From the NCBI GenBank assembly GCA_963697675.1, contig CAVOOW010000008.1:62001-126000 (forward strand): a stretch of 64,000 bases of DNA, given 5' to 3'. Numbering within the stretch: position 1 is the stretch's first letter; each line of letters starts with the position of its first letter. The stretch is from CAVOOW01 sp963697675 (lineage in GTDB: Bacteria > Actinomycetota > Actinomycetes > JACCUZ01). Under the pieces are notes generated by a model. The model searched no databases. It was not told where the DNA came from and worked only from the letters and a program-made list of their open reading frames with translations. Below are positions 1 to 8,974 of the stretch, piece after piece. A program made the position numbers and the translations under genes.

Positions 1-124
1 ACCGTTGCCGCCACCGCGGCACGATGGCGATCGCCACGACGCCCAAGGCCCCGAGGGGGACGAGGACGACAACCGCGTGGACGACGAGGGCGTGGACCGG
101 CAGACCCCTGAAAGTGTCGAACAT
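1..124 (-). CDS. DUF2231-type membrane protein, N-terminal fragment
   Basis: Only the first 41 codons are inside the window; the rest lies beyond the left edge. The start ATG reads MFDTFRGLPVHALVVHAVVV, followed by a hydrophobic stretch and a basic PRWRQR turn. A short FDT-x-x-GLPxHxLxVHxxVV opening followed by a membrane helix is typical of actinobacterial DUF2231 proteins, which are small multi-pass membrane proteins of unknown function. The assignment rests on this N-terminal pattern alone. Confidence 0.6.
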   Translation of the reverse strand, partial: MFDTFRGLPVHALVVHAVVVLVPLGALGVVAIAIVPRWRQR

Positions 125-261
125 GGCAGTGTGCGGCGCCGAGACGCCGGCTCCCTTCCGCTAGGGACTTCATGACGCGACGACGTTCGGGCTCCACGCT
201 TGCACGAGCAACGGCCTGACAAAGTTCCCGACATGCCGAGGAATTTTCCTCGTTTTTGTCC

Positions 262-648
262 TCAGGAGGCGGCAGAGGCCGTCGAGGCAGGGCGGCCCGA
301 GAGCCGGGAACGCAGCCGGGCCCGGCGCTTGTCGATCGCCCGGGTGTGGTGCAGATACTCGGGCCACTTGGCGGCCGGCAGGGCCAACCAGGCCTCGCAG
401 ACCGACAGGGCCGGCCCGGTGTCGCCGGCCCGGTCGAGCAGGATCGAGGCGCGCTCGTACGTATAAGGGGTGTCGACCTCCACGGCTATGCCGTGCAGCA
501 GCGTCTCGAGCTCACGCAGGTCGCCCTTGGACAGCTTGCCCGCCAGCGGGTCGCCGGCGAGGGTCCAACCGTCGATGCTGAACCGGGGCACGGGGATGGG
601 CGCCGCCTCGATGGCGGTGCTCTCCTGACGTCGGTGGAAGAGGGCCAT
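262..648 (-). CDS. conserved-looking hypothetical protein, 128 aa
   Basis: Soluble protein with no family I can name. It starts MALFHRRQES, has a central part rich in Leu, Glu and Asp (residues about 25-90) that looks helical, and ends in a basic then Ala/Ser-rich tail. There is no signal peptide, membrane segment or catalytic motif. Codon use is strongly GC3-biased like its neighbours, and it is the most protein-like of the overlapping frames here. It is transcribed divergently from the hisN-like gene that begins about 100 bases away, so the two may share a promoter region. Function unknown. Confidence 0.6.
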   Translation of the reverse strand: MALFHRRQESTAIEAAPIPVPRFSIDGWTLAGDPLAGKLSKGDLRELETLLHGIAVEVDTPYTYERASILLDRAGDTGPALSVCEAWLALPAAKWPEYLHHTRAIDKRRARLRSRLSGRPASTASAAS

Positions 649-745
649 CTCGTGTCTCCGTGCCTGGGGCGCTTCGCGTGGGTTCGTGTAGAGAAGTATG
701 CGTGGGTCCCGGGGCGATGGGCCAGGGACTTGTACGGTTCGTTAC

Positions 746-1528
746 ATGCCGAGCTACGACGACGACCTCCGCCTCGCGCACGTGCTCGCTGACGCAGCCG
801 ACTCCATCACTTTGTCGCGCTTTCGGGCCCAGGACTTGAGGGTGGACACCAAAGCAGATCTCACGCCCGTCTCAGACGCCGATCGCAGCGCCGAGGAGTC
901 GATCCGCGGCACGCTCGCGCGGGCCCGGCCGCGCGACGCCATCTCCGGCGAGGAGTTCCCCGACACCGGTCACGGACCGCGGCGCTGGGTCATCGACCCG
1001 ATCGACGCCACCAAGAACTTCGTCCGGGGCGTGCCGGTGTGGGCGACGCTGATCGCGCTGATGGACGGTGACACCGTCGCGGCGGGCCTCGTCTCGGCCC
1101 CGGCGCTGCACCGGCGCTGGTGGGCGGCGTCGGGAACCGGCGGCTACACGGGCAAGAGCCTGTCCTCGGCAACACGGCTGGCGGTGTCCGGGGTGAGCGA
1201 CCTCGAGCGGGCCTCGCTGTCCTTCTCGAGCCTCGGCGGATGGGGCAAGGCGGGTCTGGAGAAGCAGTTCCTCGAGCTCAACCGCTCGGTGTTGCGGGCC
1301 CGCGGGTTCGGGGACTTCTGGTCCTACATGCTCGTGGCGGAGGGCGCCGTCGACATCGCCGCGGAGCCCGAGGTCCTGCTGCACGACCTGGCCGCACCGG
1401 CGATCATCGTGACCGAGGCGGGCGGGCGGTTCACCGATCTGTCCGGAAAGGACGGGCCGGCCGGTGGCAGCGCCGTCGCGACCAACGGCCTGCTGCACGA
1501 CGAGGTCGTCGCACTGCTCAGCCCGTGA
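746..1528 (+). CDS. hisN: inositol monophosphatase family protein, probable histidinol-phosphatase
   Basis: A 260-residue Mg-dependent phosphatase of the IMPase fold. The first metal site shows as GEE at residues 68-70 and DPIDATKNF at 84-92. The second signature is LHDLAAPAIIVTEAGG near residue 212, where the usual WD is replaced by HD. Actinobacteria use a protein of this size as the histidinol-phosphatase (HisN) that converts L-histidinol phosphate to L-histidinol in histidine synthesis; family membership is clear, substrate is inferred. I start at the ATG reading MPSYDDDLRL because upstream in-frame codons are low quality and the IMPase domain begins here. No other his gene is nearby. Confidence 0.8.
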   Translation: MPSYDDDLRLAHVLADAADSITLSRFRAQDLRVDTKADLTPVSDADRSAEESIRGTLARARPRDAISGEEFPDTGHGPRRWVIDPIDATKNFVRGVPVWATLIALMDGDTVAAGLVSAPALHRRWWAASGTGGYTGKSLSSATRLAVSGVSDLERASLSFSSLGGWGKAGLEKQFLELNRSVLRARGFGDFWSYMLVAEGAVDIAAEPEVLLHDLAAPAIIVTEAGGRFTDLSGKDGPAGGSAVATNGLLHDEVVALLSP

Positions 1529-1580
1529 CATCGCAGTCTGTCCACGGAAATAGCTGACTTCGGTCGACGAACCGACCTGT

Positions 1581-2378
1581 TCAGGCACGATCCGGCGTAC
1601 GAGCGGCGCGGGCGCGCGCAGTCGTACGGCGCACCACGAGCAGCAGGGCCGGACCGGCCAGCACAGCTGCCAGGTCGAACCATCCGTACCCTCCTGCCGC
1701 CCCCGACGGCGGGTTGCCGATCGCGACCAGACCGGTCGGGTCATGGGTCTGCCAGGCCCACGTGCCGAGCCAGGTGCCGAGCAGCTCGAGATAGGTGACA
1801 ACGGCGAAAGCACCGACGTACAGGGTCTGTGACCGGCCCCAGCGCAGGAAGCCGAGCAGGCAGAGGAACCAGAACGCCCCCAGCACGTCGAGGCGCGGCG
1901 ACCAGATCAGTCCCCACGCGGCGTAGGCCCCGCCCACGACGACGGTGGCTGTCATCAGCGGTCGGCGGCGCGCCACGACCCAGGCCAACCGGCCGATCGC
2001 GAGCGCGCAGAGGTAGACGAGGCCGTGGCCGGGCGGCACGAAGGCGGGCACGTTGTGGAGGCGGTAGACGTACACCTCGAGCAGCGGCGAGAACGTGTAC
2101 TCGACGGCGGTGGCGAACGCGACCACGACGGCGACCTGCGCGCGCACCAACGGGCTCTCGCGCCAGAGCAGGGCGAGGAGCAGCAGCCAGGTGCCCGCGC
2201 CGAGCGCCCGCTGGAACCAGATGTCGGCGCCGCGGTCGAGCAGCAGGACGAGCGGCACCCAGGTCAGCGTGACGGGGACGGGGAGGGCCGGGCTGCGCAG
2301 CCACGAGGTCGGCCAGCGGAGCGGACGGCGAGCAGCCAGCGGCGGCGCCGCCGACGTCACTGTCGCCTCTGCGGTCAT
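1581..2378 (-). CDS. multi-pass membrane protein of unknown function, 265 aa
   Basis: Predicted integral membrane protein with about seven hydrophobic segments separated by short Arg-rich loops (for example after the sixth segment, RWGRSQ). Near the C-terminus a conserved-looking loop, NPPSGAAGGYGWFDLAA, precedes the last membrane helix. The start is the ATG reading MTAEATVTSAAPP; an in-frame extension to 2819 would run antisense through the CBS-domain gene and is rejected. The gene converges on hisN with about 50 bases between them and is divergent from the CBS-domain gene. It loosely resembles CruF-like or carotenoid-type membrane proteins, but I cannot assign a reaction. Confidence 0.6.
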   Translation of the reverse strand: MTAEATVTSAAPPLAARRPLRWPTSWLRSPALPVPVTLTWVPLVLLLDRGADIWFQRALGAGTWLLLLALLWRESPLVRAQVAVVVAFATAVEYTFSPLLEVYVYRLHNVPAFVPPGHGLVYLCALAIGRLAWVVARRRPLMTATVVVGGAYAAWGLIWSPRLDVLGAFWFLCLLGFLRWGRSQTLYVGAFAVVTYLELLGTWLGTWAWQTHDPTGLVAIGNPPSGAAGGYGWFDLAAVLAGPALLLVVRRTTARARAARTPDRA

Positions 2379-2522
2379 CGTGGCGAGTATGGCAGCCGGG
2401 CCGGTTCCAGGTTGTGCATGATCGATTGGTAGAGGGCGATCGGTGGGGGTTAGTCGTGTCAAGGTGCTTGTGAGGGGCGGGTGAGGCGGGGCACTATGGC
2501 ACGACCGAGGAGGTGGCCCCCC

Positions 2523-2921
2523 ATGCAGGTGCGCGAGGCGATGAGCACCACGGTGCTCACGATCGGGCCGGACCACACGTTGCGCGAGGCCAGTCGTCAG
2601 ATGCTGATCCGCAAGGTCGGTGCTGCGGTCGTCCACGACCCCGACGGTGCGGGCATCGGCATCCTTACCGAGCGCGACGTCCTGCATTCGGTCGGTGCGG
2701 GGCAGGACGCCGACGTGGAGAAGGTCCGCGACCATCTGACCGCCGAGCTGGTCTTCGCCGCGCCGAGCTGGACCCTCGACCAGGCGGCCGAGGCGATGGC
2801 GCACGGCGGTTTCCGGCACCTGGTGGTCCTCGAGGGCGGCGACGTCGCGGGCATCGTGTCGGTGCGCGACATCATGGCGTGCTGGAGCAGGGAACGGTCG
2901 GCCAACGAACTCGTCGGCTAG
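2523..2921 (+). CDS. CBS-domain pair protein
   Basis: A 132-residue stand-alone protein made of two CBS domains (about residues 1-60 and 68-125), each with the usual beta-alpha-beta and a G(I/V)xxxxD core: GIGILTERDVL and GIVSVRDIM. Such pairs bind adenine nucleotides and act as energy or stress sensors. The ATG at 2523 is chosen because GAGGAGGT lies 8 bases upstream; a farther ATG at 2496 has no such site. The stop overlaps, tail to tail, the corrected stop of the PsiE-like gene on the opposite strand. Homologues occur in dormancy regulons (Hrp1 in mycobacteria), but no DosR-type box is visible here. Confidence 0.85.
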   Translation: MQVREAMSTTVLTIGPDHTLREASRQMLIRKVGAAVVHDPDGAGIGILTERDVLHSVGAGQDADVEKVRDHLTAELVFAAPSWTLDQAAEAMAHGGFRHLVVLEGGDVAGIVSVRDIMACWSRERSANELVG

Positions 2922-3417
2922 CCGCTCTCCTCAGGCTCGCGTTCCTTGAATCGCAGCAGGACCGCGGCACCGGAGAGGACCAGGCGAGAACGCCGAGGAC
3001 GGCGACCTCCTGGAGTGCATCCGCGAACCGGTCGCCCTTGCCTACGTAGTCGGCAGCGCGCACCGAAAGCACAATGATCTCCTTGATCGAGGCGATGATG
3101 CCGACGATCAGGAACGGTTCCGCGATGATCTCGCGCTTGCGCAGCGTGACACGCACGGCGAACAACAGCTCCACGACGATGAACACCAGCAACAGCCGGT
3201 CAAGGATCTCCAGCACGACTCCGCTGGCACCGAGATCAGCCAGATTTCGGAAGCCCAGAGCGGCATCGACGAGAAGAACGGCTGCGGCGGCGGCAAGCAG
3301 GGCGGCGATCGCGACATATATGGCGTCTTCGACGAAGACCAGCAGTCGGCTGCCGAACTTCGCATAGCGCGGTACATCGTCAGACGGCTGCCGACTGGCC
3401 TGCTCGGGAGCGGCCAA
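2918..3417 (-). CDS. PsiE-like membrane protein (frameshift near 2977)
   Basis: Small membrane protein resembling the phosphate-starvation-inducible PsiE family: a soluble N-terminus, then four hydrophobic segments with the conserved pattern of a charged RKREIIAEPFLIVGIIASIKEII region between helices 2 and 3. The fourth helix is interrupted: reading stops making sense after AVLGVLA, and adding one base near 2977 restores LVLSGAAVLLRFKEREPEESG and a TAG at 2918-2920. The start used is TTG (3415-3417); an upstream start is possible because the reading frame stays open. It lies just downstream of a small zinc-ribbon gene on the same strand. Confidence 0.7.
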
Positions 3418-3418
3418 C

Positions 3419-3626
3419 TCAGGCCACGTGGCTGCGTGCGGCGGCTCCGCGGAGCTGGCTCGGCCAGCCCGAACGCGACCACCACGGCCTCACCGCAGAC
3501 CATGCAGGCCCACTCGGGGCAGTCGACGCCGTGACCGTGGTCGTCGAGGCAGTCAGGCTGCTCGAAGGCCGCGTCAGCACGGCAGGTCGTGCACCACGAG
3601 ATCGTCGTCGCCGCGAAGTCAGCCAT
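3419..3626 (-). CDS. small putative zinc-ribbon protein, C-terminus uncertain
   Basis: A short protein starting MADFAATTISWCTTCRADAA. The first 50 residues carry cysteine/histidine pairs typical of a zinc ribbon: CTTC at 12-15, a Cys and His cluster in CLDDHGHGVDCPEW, then CMVCG. After about residue 55 the frame runs on, overlapping the PsiE-like gene in another frame. A one-base shift near 3445 would bring in the sequence AAARSHVA and a TGA at 3419-3421, next to the TTG of the PsiE-like gene, which is the end I use. It is probably co-transcribed with that gene. Function unknown. Confidence 0.5.
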
Positions 3627-3874
3627 CGCCTTCTCCCCTCGCCTCGGATGCCGCGCATCGAACCAACGACCCCGGTTGGGTCATCTCTCCCGAGACTGAC
3701 ACGGCGGTCGGACAGAAACCCGCAGGCGCGCCGCGTGTCGTCATGTCGACAAGGTGCGACCGACAAGATGCCGCTACCTGCACATTCGCTGGCGCGAGGC
3801 GTGTAGACGGGTGATCATGGGGTACGACGCCAGCCCCCGCCGCCGTTCGGCCCGCTTCCCCCGGGAGTCATCGC

Positions 3875-4834
3875 ATGCCACAAAGCATCTGGAAGGGCGC
3901 GATCTCGTTCGGCCTGGTCTCGATCCCCGTGCGGCTCTACAGCGCGACGGAGGAGAAGGACATCTCCTTCCGACAGGTGCACCGCGACGACGGAGGGCGG
4001 ATCCGCTACAAGCGGGTCTGCTCGGTCGACGGCGAAGAGGTGCCCTACGGCGACATCGCCAAGGGCTATGAGCTGCCCGACGGCGAGATGATCATCCTCG
4101 ACGACGAGGACTTCGCGAACCTGCCGATCTCGTCCTCCCGGGCGGTCGAGGTGCTCAGCTTCGTGCCCGCCGAACAGGTCGACGCGGTGCAGCTGGGCAA
4201 GGCCTACTTCTGCGACCCGACCGGTGGCGACATCAAGCCCTATGTCCTGTTGCGTGACTCGCTGGAGAAGGCCGACAAGGTCGCGATCGTCAAGGTGGCG
4301 TTGCGCCAGCGTGAGCGGCTCTCGATGCTGCGTTCGCGCGACGGCGTACTCGTGCTGCAGACCCTGCTCTGGCCCGACGAGGTGCGAGAGGCGCGGTTCG
4401 ACTTCCTCGACCAAGACGTCACGGTGCGTCCGCAGGAGCTCGCGATGGCCGAGTCCTACATCAGCGCGCTGTCCGCCGACTTCGACGCCAGCGAGTACTC
4501 CGACCACTACCGCGAGGCGCTCGAGTCGGTGATCGAGGCCAAGGCCGCCGGTCGCGAGATGAAGGCTCCCGTCGAGCAAGCGCCGGACTCCGGGCAGGTC
4601 GTCGACCTCATGGAGGCGCTGCGTCGCAGCGTCGCCGAGGCCAAGTCGCGGCGCGGCGAGGCGCCGGCGCAGGACGCGCCGGCGGAGGGCAAGGCGAGCA
4701 GCCAGGGCTCCACGAAGAAAGCGGCGGCCAAGAAGACCACGAAGACCGCTGCTGCGGCGAAGAAGGCGACGAAGACGACCAAAGCCGCGAAGAAGACCAC
4801 GGAGAAGAAGGCAGCTGCGCGGCGCAGCGCCTGA
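3875..4834 (+). CDS. ku: non-homologous end-joining protein Ku
   Basis: Bacterial Ku, the homodimeric ring that binds double-strand DNA ends and recruits the ligase LigD. The Ku core runs from about residue 1 to 250, with the characteristic opening IWKGAISFGLVSIPVRLYSA and the internal RVCSVDGEEV segment and EYSDHYREAL near residue 205. From about residue 270 to 319 there is a Lys/Ala/Thr-rich tail (repeats of KKTT and AAKK) like the basic extensions of actinobacterial Ku proteins that increase DNA binding and ligase stimulation. Total 319 residues, usual length for tailed Ku. LigD is not in this window. Confidence 0.96.
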   Translation: MPQSIWKGAISFGLVSIPVRLYSATEEKDISFRQVHRDDGGRIRYKRVCSVDGEEVPYGDIAKGYELPDGEMIILDDEDFANLPISSSRAVEVLSFVPAEQVDAVQLGKAYFCDPTGGDIKPYVLLRDSLEKADKVAIVKVALRQRERLSMLRSRDGVLVLQTLLWPDEVREARFDFLDQDVTVRPQELAMAESYISALSADFDASEYSDHYREALESVIEAKAAGREMKAPVEQAPDSGQVVDLMEALRRSVAEAKSRRGEAPAQDAPAEGKASSQGSTKKAAAKKTTKTAAAAKKATKTTKAAKKTTEKKAAARRSA

Positions 4835-4957
4835 CCGATCACCACAGCGGCGAGGACGTGCACCGGGCTCGGTTATCAGCTCGCGCAGGCTCGACAATTT
4901 CAGCGATTAATGATCGCGCCCGACCAAGATCGACGGCTAGTCTGCCGGGTGCGTGAG

Positions 4958-4982
4958 CCTCGTCGGGAAGGGCTCGACGAGG
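4958..4982. repeat. short inverted repeat upstream of the DUF6220 gene
   Basis: CCTCGTCG and CGACGAGG form an 8-bp stem with a 9-base loop, about 25 bases before the ATG of the DUF6220 gene. It may be an operator or a weak terminator after ku. No U-tract follows. Confidence 0.35.
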
Positions 4983-5006
4983 GCGCTCTTCGTCTAGGGG
5001 GCCCGA

Positions 5007-5444
5007 ATGAGGTCGGCTTATCGAGGGATCGCACATGCCATCTCGGCCTGTGTCGTGCTGCAGGCCACCTGGATCGCGTTGGCGTGGTTCACCGTCCTCA
5101 AGGACACCGATGACGGCAAGACGTTCACCAAGGACTCCGACCCCAACGTCGGCCACGTGCTGCACTCCATCTTCGGCATGGGGGTCCTGCCGCTGCTCGG
5201 GATCGCACTGCTGATCGTTTCCTTCTTCGTCAAGGCACCGGGCGCCGTCAAGTGGGCCGGTTTCACCTTGCTGGCGATCGTCGTGCAGATCGTGCTCGCC
5301 ATCATCGCGTTCGGCGTTCCCGCCATCGGGGCACTGCACGGCATCAACGCGTTCATCGTGATCGGCATCGCGGAGATGACCGCCCGGAGGGTCGACGCCG
5401 CATCGCCGGCGGTGACCGGAGAGTCTGCGACAGCCCCTGTCTGA
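5007..5444 (+). CDS. DUF6220-like four-helix membrane protein
   Basis: A 145-residue protein with four predicted membrane helices (about residues 8-30, 50-72, 78-102 and 106-124) and a short polar tail. The second helix begins with a His-containing NVGHVLHSIFGMG segment and a second His sits in GALHGINAFIV, a spacing seen in small haem- or quinone-associated membrane proteins, though this is only suggestive. It ends 25 bases before the multicopper oxidase start on the same strand, so the two are probably one operon. This arrangement suggests the membrane protein anchors or supplies electrons to the oxidase; not shown by sequence. Confidence 0.7.
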   Translation: MRSAYRGIAHAISACVVLQATWIALAWFTVLKDTDDGKTFTKDSDPNVGHVLHSIFGMGVLPLLGIALLIVSFFVKAPGAVKWAGFTLLAIVVQIVLAIIAFGVPAIGALHGINAFIVIGIAEMTARRVDAASPAVTGESATAPV

Positions 5445-5469
5445 GCCTGCGGCAGCCTCGAGCCGACGG

Positions 5470-6963
5470 GTGCCATGGCGACTGGTCGCCGCCGTCATGG
5501 CCACGCTCGCCATCGTGGGAACCCTCGGCTATTTCTGGAACGCGAGTCGGGTGCCGTCGACCTACTCCGTGATGGACATGGGTTACGTCGACCTCGGCGG
5601 CGGCCCGGGCAGCCCGCACATGGCCGGCATGGACATGTCCCACGACGGGGTGAGCGTGGCGACGCTCACCGGTCCGCAGACCGGGACACCGGACGTGACG
5701 GTCACGCTGACGGCGCGAAAGGGGACCTTCAGGCTGCCCACGGGGCAGCAGATCGATGGCTACACCCTCAACGGGACCTCGCCCGGACCGGAGATCGACG
5801 CTACGCAGGGCGACCTCGTGCAGGTGACGCTGCGTAACAAGGACGTGCCCGACGGCGTTGCCCTGCACTGGCACGGGATCGACGTGCCGAATGCCGAAGA
5901 CGGCGTGGCCGGCGTCACCCAGGATGCCGTGCCCGTCGGTGGCAGGTTCGTCTACCGGTTCGTCGTGCCCGACGCGGGCACCTACTGGTATCACTCGCAC
6001 CAGGTCTCACACGACCAGGTCCGGCGCGGCATGTTCGGCACGTTCATCGTCGCACCCCAGGCAACGTCCGGAGCAGCGACGGCACACCCCAGAGAGTTCG
6101 TCGCGGCGGTGCACACGTACGACGGCTATCGGACCATCGCCGGCCGCACGGGAACCCAACGCGTGGAAGCCGCCGCCGGAGAGCCCGTCCGCGTGCGCGT
6201 CATCAACACGGACAACGGTCCCCTGCAGACCTGGGTGGGCGGCGCGCCGTACAGCGTGCTGGCCGTGGACGGGCACGATGTCAACGAACCCACACCGGTG
6301 CGCGACCGCCTGCTCGTCGTGCCGGCCGGCGGCCGCGCCGACCTGTTGATCACCGCGCCCGCGGACGGTTCGGCGGCGCGCCTGGACGTCGGCGGCGGCC
6401 AGGCACTGCTCGTCGGCCCGAGAGGTGGGAAGGCCCGCGTGACCGCGGCGCCGGAGAAGTCGCTGGACCTGCTCAGCTACGGCTCCCCCGCGACGCTGCC
6501 GTTCGACCCCGGCAAGCCGGACCGTCGCTTCGACTATCGCATCGGACGGCGCATCGGCTTCGAGGATGGCAGGCCGGGTTACTGGTGGTCGATCAACGGC
6601 CATCTGTTCCCGGACGTGCCGATGTTCACGGTGGCCGAGGGCGACGTCGTGCTCATGTCGATCGCCAACAACAGCGGGGCCGTCCACCCCATGCACCTGC
6701 ATGGTCACCACGCAGTCGTGGTGAGCCGGAACGGGACCAAGGTCACCGGCAGCCCCTGGTGGTTCGACTCGCTCGAGGTGGCCAACCACGAGACCTACGT
6801 CGTCGCGTTCGTCGCCGACAACCCCGGCATCTGGCTGGACCATTGCCACAACCTCAACCATGCGGCCGACGGCTTGATCGCCCACCTCGCGTACTTGGGG
6901 GTCACGGAACCGTTCGTCGTCGGACAGCCCGTGGGGGCGGGGGCCAACAACGAGCCGGAGTAG
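5470..6963 (+). CDS. multicopper oxidase family protein
   Basis: Secreted or membrane-anchored laccase-like oxidase of 497 residues. All four copper motifs are present: HWHG (133-136), YWYHSH (172-177), HPMHLHGH (406-413) and HCHNLNHAADGL beginning at 458, so types 1, 2 and 3 copper sites look intact. One hydrophobic segment at residues 5-22 lacks an obvious cleavage site and may be a signal anchor. Residues 35-60 are rich in Met, Asp and His (MDMGYV, HMAGMDMSHDG), a likely extra copper-binding stretch. The start is GTG; an earlier start overlapping the DUF6220 gene cannot be excluded. Substrate unknown: copper or phenol oxidation are the usual roles. Confidence 0.92.
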   Translation: MPWRLVAAVMATLAIVGTLGYFWNASRVPSTYSVMDMGYVDLGGGPGSPHMAGMDMSHDGVSVATLTGPQTGTPDVTVTLTARKGTFRLPTGQQIDGYTLNGTSPGPEIDATQGDLVQVTLRNKDVPDGVALHWHGIDVPNAEDGVAGVTQDAVPVGGRFVYRFVVPDAGTYWYHSHQVSHDQVRRGMFGTFIVAPQATSGAATAHPREFVAAVHTYDGYRTIAGRTGTQRVEAAAGEPVRVRVINTDNGPLQTWVGGAPYSVLAVDGHDVNEPTPVRDRLLVVPAGGRADLLITAPADGSAARLDVGGGQALLVGPRGGKARVTAAPEKSLDLLSYGSPATLPFDPGKPDRRFDYRIGRRIGFEDGRPGYWWSINGHLFPDVPMFTVAEGDVVLMSIANNSGAVHPMHLHGHHAVVVSRNGTKVTGSPWWFDSLEVANHETYVVAFVADNPGIWLDHCHNLNHAADGLIAHLAYLGVTEPFVVGQPVGAGANNEPE

Positions 6964-7026
6964 CAAGGGAGTGCTGCGCAGGACCTGACGCGGTGTCACC
7001 GATGAACGACCAGCGATGATGTCTGC

Positions 7027-8898
7027 GTGAGACCAGCCGTCGAGATCCTTGCCCTGGTGATCGCGGTGGCCATCTTCGCCGGGGCCGCGCGCCGGGCGGG
7101 CAGGTCCGCGCCGCTCGTACTCGTCGTGGTCGGTGTTGTCGCCTCGCTGGTGCCGGGCGTGCCCGAGTACCGCCTCGACCCCGAGGTCGTGCTCATCGGT
7201 GTGCTGCCACCGCTGCTCTACGCGGCCGCGCTGCGGACCTCGCTGGTGGACGTGCGGGCCAACCGGCAGGCCATCGGCATCCTCGCGGTCGGCGCCGTCA
7301 TCTTCACCACGATCGTCGTCGGCATCGTGGCCTGGACGCTGCTGCCCACGGTGTCGCTCGCCGCAGGCCTGGCGCTCGGCGCCATCGTGGCACCGCCGGA
7401 CGCCGTCGCCGCAACGACCATCGGGCGCCGCGTCGGCATGCCGCGGCGGCTGGTGTCGATCCTCGAGGGCGAGAGCCTGCTCAACGATGCGACGGCGCTG
7501 GTCTCGTTGCGCACGGCGACGGCGGCGATCACGACAGCCATCGGCGTGTGGACGGTGTTCGGCGACTTCGTGCTCGCGGTCGCGGGCGGGCTCGCCGTCG
7601 GGGTCGCGAGCGCTGCCCTGCTGGCGGCCATCCGCAAGGGGGTGACCGACCCTGTGCTCGACACGACCATCTCGTTCATCGCGCCGTTCCTGGCCTACCT
7701 GCCCGCCGAGGCGATCCACGCGAGCGGTGTGCTCGCCGTCGTCGTGACCGGCCTGATCCTCGGGCACAAGTCACCGGTCCTGCAGTCGGCCTCGTCACGG
7801 CTGTCCGAGCAGACCAACTGGCGCACCGTGCAGTTCGTGCTGGAGAACGCCGTCTTCCTGATCATCGGGCTGCAGGTGCCGGACACGATCCGCGCGGCAT
7901 GGGACAGCGAAGTCGGTCATGACCGGGTGGTGCTGCTCTGCGTCACCGTGCTCGTGGCGACCATCGCCGCCCGGGCCGTGTGGGTCTACGGCGCGACGGC
8001 GATCTATCGCCTCGGACCGTCGCGGCTGCGGGAGAACGCCTGGCCCTGGGCGCACGCGACCCTGGTCTCGTGGGCGGGAATGCGTGGTGTGGTCACGCTG
8101 GCCGCGGCCTTCGCGCTGCCCGAGAAGACACCGGCGCGCGAGGCCCTCGTGCTGGCCGCCCTCACCGTGGTCGGTGGCACCCTGCTGCTGCAGGGAACGA
8201 CGTTGCCGTGGCTGACCCGCCGGCTCGATCTGCCGGGGCCCGACGCCGCAGAGGACGCGCTGCAGGAGGCCGCGTTGCTGTCCAGTGCGACCCGCGCCGG
8301 CCTGGACCGGCTCGAGGAGCTGCGCAGCGACGAGGACGACCCATCGGTGCTCAACCGCCTCGAGGAGCGGGTGCGGTCCCGCGCCGACTCGGCATGGGAG
8401 CGGCTCGGCCGCGGCAGCACGTCGGGTGAGACACCGAGCGAGACCTACCGGCGACTGCGGCTGGAGATGCTCTCCGCGGAGCGACAGATCGTGCTGGACG
8501 CGCGGGACTCCGGCACCGCCGACGACGAGGTGCTGCGCGACGTGCTGAGCATGCTCGACGTCGAGGAGTCGCTGCTCGACCGGCTGGCGGACAAGGAGTT
8601 CGAGATCGAGCGCGAGCTCACAGCGCGCAGTGAGGGCAAGGAGCTCTGCGCCCATCTCGACGAGGCTCCCGTCGCCGTACGTCCCAACACCCCTGACGGC
8701 TGTGAGGAGTGCCTGCGGGACGGCACGCACTGGGTGCACCTGCGGCTGTGCCTGACCTGCGGCCACGTGGGGTGCTGCGACTCCTCGACGGAGCGGCACG
8801 CGACCCGGCACTTCGACGGGACCGAGCACCCGGTGATCCGCAGCTTCGAACCCGACGAGTCGTGGCGCTGGTGCTTCGTGGACGAGCAGCTCGGCTGA
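7027..8898 (+). CDS. CPA1-type Na+/H+ antiporter fused to a C-terminal UBP-type zinc finger
   Basis: Membrane antiporter of 623 residues. Residues 1-400 contain about twelve helices with the CPA1 core: the PPDAVAATT segment near 120 and the GESLLNDATALV segment near 147 that hold the ion-binding Asp residues. Residues 410-540 are charged and helical, likely cytoplasmic. Residues 540-623 form a zf-UBP domain: CAH, CEEC (559-562), CLTCGHVGCCD (575-585), HATRH and the aromatic SFEPDESWRWCF. This domain binds C-terminal Gly-Gly peptides of ubiquitin in eukaryotes. A separate copy of the same domain is encoded at 51439-51732. Start is GTG. The antiporter part exports Na+ for protons; the finger is presumably regulatory. 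Confidence 0.93.
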   Translation: MRPAVEILALVIAVAIFAGAARRAGRSAPLVLVVVGVVASLVPGVPEYRLDPEVVLIGVLPPLLYAAALRTSLVDVRANRQAIGILAVGAVIFTTIVVGIVAWTLLPTVSLAAGLALGAIVAPPDAVAATTIGRRVGMPRRLVSILEGESLLNDATALVSLRTATAAITTAIGVWTVFGDFVLAVAGGLAVGVASAALLAAIRKGVTDPVLDTTISFIAPFLAYLPAEAIHASGVLAVVVTGLILGHKSPVLQSASSRLSEQTNWRTVQFVLENAVFLIIGLQVPDTIRAAWDSEVGHDRVVLLCVTVLVATIAARAVWVYGATAIYRLGPSRLRENAWPWAHATLVSWAGMRGVVTLAAAFALPEKTPAREALVLAALTVVGGTLLLQGTTLPWLTRRLDLPGPDAAEDALQEAALLSSATRAGLDRLEELRSDEDDPSVLNRLEERVRSRADSAWERLGRGSTSGETPSETYRRLRLEMLSAERQIVLDARDSGTADDEVLRDVLSMLDVEESLLDRLADKEFEIERELTARSEGKELCAHLDEAPVAVRPNTPDGCEECLRDGTHWVHLRLCLTCGHVGCCDSSTERHATRHFDGTEHPVIRSFEPDESWRWCFVDEQLG

Positions 8899-8974
8899 GG
8901 TGGTTCCCAGCGACGCGTCTGAGAAGGTCGCGATAGAAGGTCGCGATCTCCGCATGCAGGCGGCCACTGGTATC

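Noticed and set aside
6007..7767. Minus-strand open frame of 586 codons
   Set aside because: Antisense to the multicopper oxidase and antiporter genes, His/Arg/Asp-rich without motifs.
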